From: Rufibacter roseus | Lineage (GTDB): Bacteria > Bacteroidota > Bacteroidia > Cytophagales > Hymenobacteraceae | Reading direction: 5' to 3' | Length of the DNA: 64,000 nt | Assembly (NCBI RefSeq): GCF_001647285.1 | Contig: NZ_LRML01000004.1 | Span: 310,001-374,000, forward strand | Part shown: positions 8,751-16,811 of the stretch, piece by piece | Position numbering within the stretch: position 1 is the first letter of the stretch | Layout: the number at the start of each line of letters is the position of its first letter | The notes under the pieces: model-generated | Told to the model about the DNA's origin: nothing | Seen by the model: the letters and a program-made list of their open reading frames with translations, nothing else | Databases searched by the model: none | Translations under genes and position numbers: made by a program

Positions 8751-9007
8751 CCTTAGCCAAGTGCTGCTAGGTTTAAAAAATTTTGAGAGATGGATTAAAA
8801 ATTTAGATGATGGGCAGCAGAAGCAAACAGATGTGACTGAGTCTTACTTTTGCTTGCACAAGAGAATTTCTGCTACGAAAGGTCTTGCCTGAATTGTACT
8901 GAACATTTACAGCTCATTACAAGGCTTTCTCAAAATAGGTTTACGTATAGAAACACAGCCAAACCAGGCTTACCTGAATTCAGCAGTGCATCAGGTACCT
9001 AATAGAA

Positions 9008-9069
9008 AAGCAGAGGGGCTGTTTTAGACCTGTTTCCGAGAAAACAGGCTTAAAACAGCCCCTCTGCTT
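9008..9069. repeat. PIR-A palindrome, copy 4, extended by a gene-specific stem
   Basis: The core (CTGTTTTAGACCTGTTT and right arm) is extended outward by AAGCAGAGGGG paired with CCCCTCTGCTT, giving a stem of nearly 30 bp. It lies 56 bp after the dnaG stop. Confidence 0.9.
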
Positions 9070-9124
9070 ATTAACCCAAGATAAAATTTTCAGCTATCAC
9101 TGGGCATTAGTCACCACACCTAAC

Positions 9125-11092
9125 TTAGCTCACCACAATACCTAACATATCAGCTATTTGTTTCTCTAGCTCTTTCAGTGTTTTGATGGTGCGCAAGCAT
9201 TTGTCTAGCTCCTGATCATTATGGATGTTGGGCAGCTCGTTCATGTGGTTCTTGATCATCAGCTGCACGTTGCGCCATTTTAGCCGCAGCACCTCGCGCT
9301 CGGTACCATACACAATCAGGTCGCTTTCATGGGGCACAAAAATTTCATGCGTGGCCCAGCCGTCGCTGATTTCGTATTTCTCGCTCACCAGGTCAATTAC
9401 CTCATGGCGTATTTCCTTGTCTTCATGCTGCATAAACTCTGAGGCTGACGGCACAAAGCCCTGCTCCAGCTTCAGCTTACACATTTCAAAGAGGCGCTTA
9501 TAGATAGGTGTTCTGAATTCAATATCTTCCAGCTCGCTTAGAATAAACTGGCTGGCGGTAAGCCCTTCGTCCACCTCTTTGTCAGCGTAATTGAGCACCC
9601 ACCGGATAACCTCCCGCTCCCGTAACTTCAATACACTGGTTTGGTCCGCCTCCTGCTGGTCCTCCTCCTCATACATGGCGGCCTCTGCCGCGGCCGCGGC
9701 TTCTGCCTCAGCCGCCATTTCATCAAAAGATGAGCCATAGGAAGTAGGCTGCGGCGGCTGGTTACGTGAGGCTTTTTGCTCTGATAGGTGAATCTTATTG
9801 TACTCCGAAATAAGCACCTGCTCGTCAATGCCGAATTGAATACTGCACTGCTTCAGGAATACTGAGCGCTTAATAGCATCTGGTATCTTGGCAATAGATA
9901 CAACCATCTCCCGGATGGCCTCCGCCTTTTTAACCGGATTATCTTTGGCCTCTTTGGCGAACAGCTCCGACTTGAAAGAGATAAAGTCTTGGCTGTGGGC
10001 TTTCAGGTATTCTCTAAAAGCCGTGTCGCCTACCTTTCTTATATAAGAGTCAGGGTCGTCACCGTCTGGGAACAGAACTACGTTCACATTCAGGCCGCCT
10101 TCTAAAATCAAGTCAATTCCGCGGAGCGAGGCTTTGATACCGGCAGGGTCACCGTCGTACAGAACGGTAATGTTCTTGGTGTAGCGGCCAATGAGTTTGA
10201 TTTGGTTCTCTGTCAAAGACGTACCCGAAGACGCCACCACGTTTTCAATGCCGCCCTGGTGCAGTGAGAGCACATCCAAATACCCTTCTACCAAAAAGCA
10301 TTCGTCTTCTTGCCTAATGGCCTGCTTGGCCTGGAACATGCCGTAGAGCACGTCGCTCTTGTGGTAAATGCGAGACTCCGGCGAGTTAACGTACTTAGGA
10401 GATTTCTTGTCGTTGCTTTTGAGCGTACGGGCCCCAAAGCCAATGGTACGACCACTTACGTTGTGGATAGGAAACATGACCCTTCCGCGGAAACGGTCAT
10501 ACTGCTTGCTCTCTTCTTGCTTGACAATGGTGAGCCCTGTTTCCTCCAGGTATTTCAGCTGATAACCTTTCTCTAGGGCCGCCTTGGTGAAATCATCCCA
10601 GCTGTCTAAGCTGTAACCTAGTTCAAATTTTTGAATGGTAGCCGCTGAAAGACCGCGCTGCTTGAAGTAGGGCATGCCAATGCTCTGGCCCTCGTCGTTC
10701 TTATGCAGGGCGTTGACAAAGTATTTCTTGGCGAAGTCAGAGAGAATATACAGACTGTCGCGCTCGTTCTGGGCCTGCACCGCCGCCGGGCTCTGGTCTT
10801 CCTCAATGTCAATGCTGTACTTCTTGGCCAGGTACCGGAGCGCCTCTACATAGCTGGTGCCCTCCACGTCCATGATGAACTGAACAGAGTTACCAGCCTT
10901 TCCGCAACCGAAGCATTTGTAAATACCTTTTTTAGGAGCTACACTGAAGGACGGAGACTTTTCGTGGTGAAAAGGACAACACGCCCACATGTTCTGGCCC
11001 TTCTTCTTCAAATCCACGAAATCACCCACCACCTCTACAATGTCGGCTTGCTGGATGATCTGGTCAACAACTTCTTTCTTTATCAGGGCCAT
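9125..11092 (-). CDS. dnaG: DNA primase
   Basis: 655 residues. The N-terminal CHC2 zinc finger is visible (C39-PF-H42, then C60-FG-C63 after FSVAPKKGIY). The catalytic core and TOPRIM fold follow, with EGYLDVLSLHQGG and the metal-binding YDGDPAG. An acidic alanine/glutamate-rich linker (MAAEAEAAAAAEAAMYEEED) precedes a C-terminal helicase-binding domain. It makes RNA primers for lagging-strand synthesis with the DnaB helicase. It is a single-gene unit with a -7 box about 30 bp upstream. Confidence 0.98.
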   Translation of the reverse strand: MALIKKEVVDQIIQQADIVEVVGDFVDLKKKGQNMWACCPFHHEKSPSFSVAPKKGIYKCFGCGKAGNSVQFIMDVEGTSYVEALRYLAKKYSIDIEEDQSPAAVQAQNERDSLYILSDFAKKYFVNALHKNDEGQSIGMPYFKQRGLSAATIQKFELGYSLDSWDDFTKAALEKGYQLKYLEETGLTIVKQEESKQYDRFRGRVMFPIHNVSGRTIGFGARTLKSNDKKSPKYVNSPESRIYHKSDVLYGMFQAKQAIRQEDECFLVEGYLDVLSLHQGGIENVVASSGTSLTENQIKLIGRYTKNITVLYDGDPAGIKASLRGIDLILEGGLNVNVVLFPDGDDPDSYIRKVGDTAFREYLKAHSQDFISFKSELFAKEAKDNPVKKAEAIREMVVSIAKIPDAIKRSVFLKQCSIQFGIDEQVLISEYNKIHLSEQKASRNQPPQPTSYGSSFDEMAAEAEAAAAAEAAMYEEEDQQEADQTSVLKLREREVIRWVLNYADKEVDEGLTASQFILSELEDIEFRTPIYKRLFEMCKLKLEQGFVPSASEFMQHEDKEIRHEVIDLVSEKYEISDGWATHEIFVPHESDLIVYGTEREVLRLKWRNVQLMIKNHMNELPNIHNDQELDKCLRTIKTLKELEKQIADMLGIVVS

Positions 11093-11117
11093 GGGTAAAC
11101 GGTAAGCGGTGCGTAGA

Positions 11118-11125
11118 CAAAGATA
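11118..11125 (-). promoter_or_regulatory. -7 box (TATCTTTG) of dnaG
   Basis: Full TAnnTTTG match on the minus strand, about 26 bp upstream of the dnaG ATG. Confidence 0.55.
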
Positions 11126-11251
11126 CAGAATTCGCTGTTGGTTGTTAGCGACTCGTTATTAGATGTTCAGGATTTGCGGCCGAAAAGCTCAGGAATGGGT
11201 AAAAATGAAAGAAGAGCTAGTCGGGGGAAACTAGCTCTCCAAAAGGGGATG

Positions 11252-11290
11252 TGTTTTAGGCTTGTTTTTCAAAAAAGAACTGTAAAACAG
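11252..11290. repeat. PIR-A palindrome, copy 5 (imperfect)
   Basis: Left arm TGTTTTAGGCTTG, centre TTTTTCAAAAAA, right arm CTGTAAAACA with several mismatches. It is 116 bp downstream of the META-domain gene. Confidence 0.7.
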
Positions 11291-11405
11291 ACTAAGTATT
11301 TTTGCTATGGCGAAACCATTCTGCCATTTAAGACGCAATATACGGCAAGCCCATGAAAAAGGTTTACAAAAATTATAGTATGGGAGGCCCACAGCTAGAG
11401 GCGCC

Positions 11406-11909
11406 TCATACAAATACCAGAGTTACTATACCCTCAGCTGAACGAAGCGTTAACACATCATCTTTCACTTCGTACGAATCAACTGACTTCAAAGCAGCCA
11501 TATAATATGATTCAAACTGCATTTGCTTGGCCATTCCGCCTACTTTTGTGTAAGCTAGATTGACAAATTTTATTGTTCCGCTCAACCTCAAAAGAGCATC
11601 ATCAGTAACCTGAAAATTTCCGAAGTAGTTGTTAATAGGCATTTTGCCGCTCATTTTATATCCCCATAGCTTGCTGGAGTGCTCCGGCTCCTCTTCTTCT
11701 GTCAGAACCAACGTAGCACACATTTCTGACCACGTCTTGCTTTCATTATTACCCGCCGCGGGCTCAATGGCAGAAAACATCTAGGAACCCGTTAATTTTT
11801 GATCCAACTCTGAACCATCAGGGGTGCAAGCCGAAAAGAAGGCGACACTGATAACAGTAGTCAGGATAAGCAAATAATTTGAATGAACGCAGGCAACTTA
11901 GGTTTTCAT
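11406..11909 (-). pseudogene. META-domain (HslJ-like) lipoprotein with two in-frame stops
   Basis: The open part (ATG 11780 to stop 11406, 124 residues) ends in a META-type fold: NYFGNFQVTDDALLRLSG, then MAKQMQFESYYMAALKSVDSYEV and LTLRSAEGIVTLVF. Reading the same frame upstream gives a lipoprotein signal (LLILTTVISVAFFSAC) and KLTGS, then TAG exactly where this family usually has the Trp of a GxW/GSW motif, then the ATG. Further upstream the frame reaches ATG AAA ACC followed by TAA. So the secretion leader is broken by TAA (11898-11900) and TAG (11781-11783). As it stands the product would lack a signal and be cytoplasmic. Either two nonsense changes or base-call errors explain this. Confidence 0.6.
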
Positions 11910-12043
11910 ATAAAACACAACTTAGGTTATTACTATGACCCAGCCCTCACCCAATAATTGCACCACCGAAAAACCTATTTTTGACTTACTTTCTGTAAAC
12001 CAAGCCAAAACGGCTTTTGATAGGGAGTTACCCATATAGTTTG

Positions 12044-12051
12044 TACCTTTG
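12044..12051 (+). promoter_or_regulatory. -7 box (TACCTTTG) of mrp-nfu, with upstream TTTTGA
   Basis: TACCTTTG matches TAnnTTTG; TTTTGA at 12015-12020 is at a reasonable distance for the -33 element. The mrp ATG is 30 bp downstream. Confidence 0.6.
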
Positions 12052-12080
12052 CCATAGCGAATTATTACGCTGTTTTACTT

Positions 12081-13184
12081 ATGGCCATTACCCAAGAAGA
12101 AGTATTAAGAGCCCTCAGTTATGTAGAGGAACCAGATCTGGGCAAAGATTTGGTGACTCTTAACATGATTGAGGATGTACAGATAAATGGGTTAGATGTA
12201 ACTTTCACGGTTATTCTAACTACCCCCGCTTGCCCACTCAAAGACCTTATCCGGAACGCCTGTATCCGCGCCATACATACTATGGTGGACAAAGATGCGA
12301 ACGTAACGGTGAATATGACCTCCCGCGTAACCTCGGCCCGTCAAGACAACCAGGCGCTGCTGAAAGGCGTGAAAAACATTATTGCTGTGGCCTCAGGCAA
12401 AGGTGGTGTGGGCAAATCTACGCTTACCGCTAACCTGGCTGTGGCACTGGCACAATCTGGCGCAAAGGTTGGTCTGGTTGATGCTGATATTTCTGGCCCT
12501 TCAGTACCCACTATGTTTGGGGTGGAAGATGCCCGCCCTCACGTGTACCGCACCCCTGATGGACGTAATTTAATTGAGCCTATTGAGAAATACGGTATAA
12601 AGTTAATATCTATAGGTTTTCTGGCGCCTTCAGAGCATGCTGTGGTATGGCGTGGCCCCATGGCTAGCTCCGCCTTAAAGCAGTTTATAACGGAGGTAGA
12701 TTGGGGTGAGCTAGATTATTTGCTTATTGACCTGCCTCCGGGAACCAGCGACATTCACCTGACGTTGGTACAAACGGTACCCGTAACGGGAGCTATTATT
12801 GTGACTACCCCGCAAAAGGTGGCCATTGCCGATGCTGTTAAAGGTTTGCAGATGTTCCGTCAGCCGCAAATCAACGTGCCGATCTTAGGACTGGTAGAAA
12901 ACATGGCTTATTTCACGCCGGCCGAGTTACCTGATAATAAATATTATATCTTCGGGCAAGGCGGCGGACGTGAGCTGGCAGAACGCTACGGCGTTCCGTT
13001 TATTGGTGAAGTACCGCTGGTACAGAGCATCCGCGAAAGCGGCGACCAGGGAACCCCGCAGATTTTGCAGTCGGGCAACCCGGCCTCTGAGGCATTTGAA
13101 CAGGTAGCCCAGGAAGTGGCCCGTCAGGTTTCTGTACGGAACGCCAGCCTAGGCAAAACCAAAGTAGTAGAAATTAAAGCGTAA
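12081..13184 (+). CDS. mrp: Mrp/Nbp35 family ATP-binding Fe-S cluster carrier
   Basis: 367 residues. An N-terminal MIP18/DUF59 domain (ALSYVEEPDLGKDLVTLNMI) precedes a deviant Walker A P-loop GKGGVGKS at 106-113 and the ParA/MinD-type ATPase core (DADISGPSVPTMFG, LLIDLPPGTSDIHLTL). The usual C-terminal CxxC of Mrp proteins is not evident here: the region reads LGLVENMAYFTPAEL, so cluster binding may differ. It should deliver Fe-S clusters to target enzymes. An Nfu-type gene follows after 4 bp, so the two form one operon. Confidence 0.93.
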   Translation: MAITQEEVLRALSYVEEPDLGKDLVTLNMIEDVQINGLDVTFTVILTTPACPLKDLIRNACIRAIHTMVDKDANVTVNMTSRVTSARQDNQALLKGVKNIIAVASGKGGVGKSTLTANLAVALAQSGAKVGLVDADISGPSVPTMFGVEDARPHVYRTPDGRNLIEPIEKYGIKLISIGFLAPSEHAVVWRGPMASSALKQFITEVDWGELDYLLIDLPPGTSDIHLTLVQTVPVTGAIIVTTPQKVAIADAVKGLQMFRQPQINVPILGLVENMAYFTPAELPDNKYYIFGQGGGRELAERYGVPFIGEVPLVQSIRESGDQGTPQILQSGNPASEAFEQVAQEVARQVSVRNASLGKTKVVEIKA

Positions 13185-13188
13185 GAAT

Positions 13189-13458
13189 ATGGCAGAGAAC
13201 GCACTAAACGAAATTTTACTCCAGCAAGTGGAGGCCGCCCTTGACACCATTCGCCCCTACCTGAAAACCGACGGTGGTGACGTAAAGGTGCTGGACATTA
13301 CTGAAGAAAAGGTAGTGCAGCTGGAACTGATGGGTGCCTGCGGCTCCTGCCCTATGTCGGCTATGACTTTTAAAGGCGGTATTGAGCAGGCTATCATGCG
13401 TGCCGTGCCTGAAATTAAAGGCATTGAGGCCGTGAACTTGACTCCTATGGACGTATAG
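13189..13458 (+). CDS. NifU C-terminal domain (Nfu) Fe-S scaffold
   Basis: 89 residues, a single Nfu domain without the IscU-like part of full NifU. The cluster cysteines are C51 and C54 in GACGSCPMS; the N-terminal signature is IRPYLKTDGGDVKVLDI. It carries a 4Fe-4S cluster bridged between two subunits for transfer to apoproteins. It is cotranscribed with mrp. Confidence 0.95.
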   Translation: MAENALNEILLQQVEAALDTIRPYLKTDGGDVKVLDITEEKVVQLELMGACGSCPMSAMTFKGGIEQAIMRAVPEIKGIEAVNLTPMDV

Positions 13459-13478
13459 ATAAAATTTAAATTTTGTAC

Positions 13479-13530
13479 AGCCCGCCAATGGTAGAAGCTT
13501 TTGCCTCTGCTGTTGGCGGGCTTTGCGTTT
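13479..13530 (+). terminator. Terminator-like hairpin after nfu
   Basis: AGCCCGCCAA and TTGGCGGGCT form a perfect 10-bp stem with a long 24-base loop, followed by TTGCGTTTT. Confidence 0.65.
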
Positions 13531-13562
13531 TAGGGCTATTTTAGCAAAAACAGCCCTAAAAC
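13526..13562. repeat. PIR-A palindrome, copy 6
   Basis: CGTTTTAGGGCT and AGCCCTAAAACG pair perfectly; the third arm pair is GGGCT/AGCCC rather than the commoner GGCCT. It is 68 bp after nfu, overlapping the end of its terminator. Confidence 0.9.
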
Positions 13563-13608
13563 GGAAGTAAGAAAAGCCTCAACTTCTCTTATCATTACTT
13601 CAAAGCAG

Positions 13609-13645
13609 AATCCCCCTTTGAAGGGGGCGAAGGGGGATGTTTACA
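13609..13645. repeat. C-run hairpin repeat, copy 1
   Basis: TCCCCCTTTGAAGGGGGCGA then AGGGGGATGTTTACA. The CCCCCTT run can pair with either of two AAGGGGG-like runs. Related copies are near 36364 and 36584. Confidence 0.75.
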
Positions 13646-13684
13646 CCAGCAGATCCACGCATTCCAGATCCTAATCTTTGTTGC

Positions 13685-14131
13685 GGTCATCCTGAGCGCC
13701 AGCCGAAGGATCTAACGAAGACGCAGTCCTTCTACCTTTTAAGTAAACCCCACCACCACTTTATCACCCGCCGTTGTTGCATGTTTTCACCAACAACAAA
13801 AATACCTTTTGCTCCCAATACAGCTTCTGCCTTATTTCAGTCTGCATCTCTCCTTGCATGGTTTTGTCACTTTTCTCCTTGATGTTCAACCTAACCAAAA
13901 GAATCAAGAAGCCCTTAAACTCGCTGCCGCTCAAACAGTAAGGGCTTCATTAAATTTACCACCTGGCCGATGTGCGCTGTTCCATTGCGGAAGTGGCTAC
14001 TGCTAACTTGAACCTGTATCTCGTGCTCCCGCTAAGCGCCTCGGCGCCTTCGGCTTCTGCGTTGCCCGCTCCCGCAGGAAACAGTAAGGAGGGTGTGGTA
14101 ATTAAATTTGTTTTTTTTGACTCAGGACTCG
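13685..14131 (+). repeat. E447 dispersed element, copy 1
   Basis: Matches 48823-49268 in reverse orientation over its whole length, 447 against 446 bp. Landmarks in order: GTCATCCTGAGCG...AAGGATCTAACGAAG (hairpin-forming end), CCGCCGTTGTTGC, TCACCAACAAC, GCTTTTGCTCCCA-like, GTCACTTTTCTCCTTGATG, ACCAAAAGAATCAAGAAGCCC, CTCGTGCTCCCGCTAAGCGC, TTGCCCGCTCCCGCAGGAAA, and GACTCAGGACTCG at the far end. The copies differ by many substitutions and small indels, and reading frames are not shared. No transposase is inside. Confidence 0.85.
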
Positions 14132-14151
14132 CGACTCAAGACTCAGAACTC
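14119..14151. repeat. Degenerate GACTCA(A/G)GA short tandem repeat
   Basis: About four 8-10 bp units: GACTCAGGACTCGCGACTCA then AGACTCAGAACTC. It starts at the far end of E447 copy 1. Confidence 0.65.
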
Positions 14152-14291
14152 ATTTATAATAAGTGGGCACAGTCAGTTTGCCTACGTTTCACCGCTTGCT
14201 AATTGGCCTCTTTGAATCCTGAGTGCTCCTGATTATCTGACCGGAAGTACCAAACCAAAACACTCCCCCTTTCATTTCGCGTATAGGTTTC

Positions 14292-14299
14292 TATCTTTG
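14292..14299 (+). promoter_or_regulatory. -7 box (TATCTTTG) of fahA
   Basis: Full TAnnTTTG match 24 bp before the fahA ATG. Confidence 0.6.
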
Positions 14300-14322
14300 T
14301 TTGCTACCTAACTAAGCCCACT

Positions 14323-15597
14323 ATGAAAGCCAATGATCCCTCTATCCACTCTTGGATACAGATTGCGCCAGACTGTGATTTTCAACTACAGAACCTCCCT
14401 TTCGGAATTTTCCAGACGGTTGACCGTGACCCACGCGTGGGCGTTGCCATTGGTGACTATATAGTTGATGTGTATGCCCTTACTCAGCATCGCCTCTTCG
14501 ACATGCTGGACATAGATGACCCCACCGTTTTCCACCGGCCCTACCTAAACGATTTTATGGCTCTTGGACGGCCTATTTGGCGCCAGGTGCGGGAGCGTAT
14601 TTCTGAGTTACTCCGCAACGACAATCCTGAAATAAGGGACAACCGGGAGCTGATGTACGAGTGCCTGGTTAAGCAAAAAGATGCTCAGATGCTCATGCCG
14701 GTCAAGGTACCTAATTATACTGATTTTTACTCTAGCATTGACCACGCCACTAATGTAGGCTCTATGTTCCGTGATCCGGCCAATGCCCTTTTACCTAACT
14801 GGAAGCACCTGCCGGTGGGCTACCATGGCCGCGCCTCCTCCATTATACCCTCTGGTGCCCCCATCAGGCGACCCAAAGGACAGACCAAACCCGCCGATGC
14901 CGATGCCCCCGTCTTTGGACCGACCAAACAGCTGGACTTTGAGCTGGAGGTAGCTTTCATCACTGGGCAGGCCACCGTTTTGGGCACTAGCCTCACTACA
15001 TTGGAGGCAGAAGAATACATTTTCGGATTAGTGTTGTTCAATGACTGGTCAGCCCGCGATATTCAAGCTTGGGAGTACGTGCCGCTGGGACCTTTTCTGG
15101 CCAAAAACTTTGCATCGTCTATCTCTCCCTGGGTGGTGACCTTAGACGCTTTGGAGCCTTTCAGAGTACTGGGGCCAAAGCAAGACCCTAAAGTTCTTCC
15201 TTATCTGGAGTACAGCGGCGACGGTAACTTTGATATACAACTGGATGTAACGCTCCAGGCACCAGGTCTGGAGCAGGAAATAAGTATTTGCCGCTCAAAC
15301 TACAAGTACCTGTACTGGAACATGAACCAACAGCTGGCGCACCATACCGTGAACGGCTGCAACATTGAAGTAGGTGATATGTATGCCTCGGGCACCATCA
15401 GCGGCCCTACTCCAGATTCATATGGCTCTATGCTGGAGCTCACTTGGCGCGGCACCAAACCCCTGCAGCTCCCCGACGGTACTGAGCGTAAGTTCCTGCA
15501 CGACGGCGACATTATTACCATGCGTGGTTACGCTGAGAAAAATGGAATCAGGGTTGGTTTTGGTGAAGTCCGGACAGAAATTATGCGCGCTCTTTAG
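14323..15597 (+). CDS. fahA: Fumarylacetoacetase
   Basis: 424 residues, normal length. It cleaves 4-fumarylacetoacetate to fumarate and acetoacetate, the last step of tyrosine/homogentisate breakdown. An N-terminal SH3-like domain (FGIFQTVDRDPRVGVAIGDYIVD) precedes the FAH fold with the metal and substrate residues in TDFYSSIDHATNVG, LPVGYHGRASSI, LDFELEVAFITG and FNDWSARDIQAWEYVPLGPF. It stands alone; homogentisate dioxygenase is not in the window. Confidence 0.97.
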   Translation: MKANDPSIHSWIQIAPDCDFQLQNLPFGIFQTVDRDPRVGVAIGDYIVDVYALTQHRLFDMLDIDDPTVFHRPYLNDFMALGRPIWRQVRERISELLRNDNPEIRDNRELMYECLVKQKDAQMLMPVKVPNYTDFYSSIDHATNVGSMFRDPANALLPNWKHLPVGYHGRASSIIPSGAPIRRPKGQTKPADADAPVFGPTKQLDFELEVAFITGQATVLGTSLTTLEAEEYIFGLVLFNDWSARDIQAWEYVPLGPFLAKNFASSISPWVVTLDALEPFRVLGPKQDPKVLPYLEYSGDGNFDIQLDVTLQAPGLEQEISICRSNYKYLYWNMNQQLAHHTVNGCNIEVGDMYASGTISGPTPDSYGSMLELTWRGTKPLQLPDGTERKFLHDGDIITMRGYAEKNGIRVGFGEVRTEIMRAL

Positions 15598-15600
15598 AAT

Positions 15601-15645
15601 TTGAAGATGTGGAAATGAAAAGATGTGGAAATTTAAAATTTTAGG
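15601..15645. repeat. Degenerate GAAATGTGGA-type short repeat after fahA
   Basis: Units TGAAGATGTGGAAATG, AAAAGATGTGGAAATT and AAATTTTAGGAA. A related stretch, GGAAATGTGGAGATGTGACG, is at 42152-42171 after the E2 gene. Confidence 0.5.
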
Positions 15646-15666
15646 AATACTTATTAAGATAGATTT

Positions 15667-15744
15667 ATGGCGCAAGCGTCCGCTTGTTTCCGCACGCATT
15701 GGTGATCAGGAATGCGTGCGGACTTAAGCGGACGCTTGCGCCAT
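15667..15744. repeat. Double-hairpin repeat (GGCGCAAGCG family), copy 1
   Basis: The outer arm ATGGCGCAAGCGTCCGCTT (19 bp) is matched exactly by the right end, and an inner arm CCGCACGCATT/AATGCGTGCGG (11 bp) lies around a 10-base loop. The design (short structured unit, two nested stems) resembles REP elements. A second copy is at 28988-29060. Confidence 0.88.
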
Positions 15745-15804
15745 GGAATAATTCTCACAGTTTCAAATCCACCCAACCTTCATTACGTCTCCTAACCTAA
15801 TTGT

Positions 15805-16716
15805 ATGAAAACTTTCAATCCTAAAGAAATACCCACCAATGAGTTTCATCCTTTGATGTTGGGAGCCATAGCGCCACGGCCCATTGCATTTGCCAGCACG
15901 GTAGACAACGAGGGAAATGTGAACCTCAGCCCGTTTAGTTTCTTTAACTGCTTTGGGTCAAATCCGCCGGTGCTGGTATTCTCGCCCTCGCGGCGGGTGC
16001 GGGATAATACGGGCAAACACACCTTAGATAATGTGCTGGAGACGGGTGAGGTAGTGATAAACATAGGAAACTATGCCATTGTGGAGCAAATGTCGTTGGC
16101 TAGCACCGAATATGATAAAGGCGTAAATGAATTCATAAAAGCAGGCCTTACTGCAGAAGCATCTACTTTGGTAAAACCACCGCGTGTGGCCGAAGCCCCA
16201 GCCGCTTTTGAGTGCAGGGTACTGGAGGTAAAACCCATAGGGAGTGGCGGTGGCGCGGCTAATCTGGTTATCTGCGAAGTGCTGTTGCTGCACGTTCGGG
16301 AAGACATCTTCAATGCTGACGGCAAAACCATAGACCCTTTTAAACTCGATGCCGTTGCTCGCTTGGGCGGAGATTGGTATCTGCGCGCCATCCCCGACAG
16401 CCTTTTTGAATTACTAAAACCCCTGCGCACTAAAGGCATGGGCGTAGATCAGCTTCCCGACCACATCCGAAACAGCTCTGTACTGACGGGCAACAACTTG
16501 GCCCGCTTGGGTAACACCGAGACAATACCCACCGAGGCTGAGCTACAGGAATTCGCCAGTGAACCTATGTACCGCTATCTGGTACAAACCCATGAAAATA
16601 ATAAGGAGGAAAAGGAACGCCAGATTCACCTGCTGGCCCAGCGGCTGTTAGAAGAGGGCCGTGTGCACGAGGCCTGGAAAGCATTGCTGGTGTGCGGCAG
16701 AGAAATGGAAAACTAG
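15805..16716 (+). CDS. Flavin reductase-like (DIM6/NTAB family) FMN-binding protein
   Basis: 303 residues. The N-terminal two-thirds is the split-barrel flavin reductase fold (MLGAIAPRPIAFASTVDNEGN, NLSPFSFFNCFGSNPPVLVFSP) that binds FMN. About 90 extra C-terminal residues (after LARLGNTE) are helical and charged, ending in LLEEGRVHEAWKALL, longer than minimal members of the family. Likely reduces FMN with NAD(P)H or acts as an oxidoreductase on an unknown substrate. No partner monooxygenase is nearby. Confidence 0.88.
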   Translation: MKTFNPKEIPTNEFHPLMLGAIAPRPIAFASTVDNEGNVNLSPFSFFNCFGSNPPVLVFSPSRRVRDNTGKHTLDNVLETGEVVINIGNYAIVEQMSLASTEYDKGVNEFIKAGLTAEASTLVKPPRVAEAPAAFECRVLEVKPIGSGGGAANLVICEVLLLHVREDIFNADGKTIDPFKLDAVARLGGDWYLRAIPDSLFELLKPLRTKGMGVDQLPDHIRNSSVLTGNNLARLGNTETIPTEAELQEFASEPMYRYLVQTHENNKEEKERQIHLLAQRLLEEGRVHEAWKALLVCGREMEN

Positions 16717-16721
16717 GATGC

Positions 16722-16759
16722 TGTTTTCAGGCTACTTTAGCAAAAACAGACTGAAAACA
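16722..16759. repeat. PIR-A palindrome, copy 7
   Basis: TGTTTTCAGGCTA, centre CTTTAGCAAAAA, right arm CAGACTGAAAACA. It begins 6 bp after the flavin reductase stop. Confidence 0.85.
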
Positions 16760-16811
16760 CATTTACATGGCGTTGAAAAACTATACTAGAAAAGAAGAAT
16801 AGCTTTTACGT

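Larger units (their letters stand above)
8416..9124. other. Long AT-rich gap between glnK and dnaG
   Basis: No gene supported. It should hold the promoter of the nitrogen operon, but no clean TAnnTTTG or sigma-54 site was found near glnK. Visible structures are a 6-bp ACCCCC/GGGGGT stem near 8486-8507, the hairpin at 8716-8750 and a PIR-A copy near the dnaG end. Confidence 0.6.
11093..11405. other. Gap upstream of dnaG
   Basis: Holds the dnaG -7 box and one PIR-A copy; reading frames through it cross the palindrome and show no family signature, so no gene is called. Confidence 0.6.
13459..14322. other. 864-bp repeat-rich gap without a supported gene
   Basis: Contains, in order, a terminator, a PIR-A copy, a C-run hairpin, one copy of the E447 element and a GACTCA-type short repeat, then the fahA promoter. 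The four reading frames of 65-81 codons here cross the repeats, have no start context and are not conserved in the second E447 copy. Confidence 0.8.

Noticed and set aside
13637-14202. Frames of 65-81 codons in the 13.5-14.3 kb gap
   Set aside because: They run through E447 and the C-run hairpin, and none is kept in the second E447 copy.
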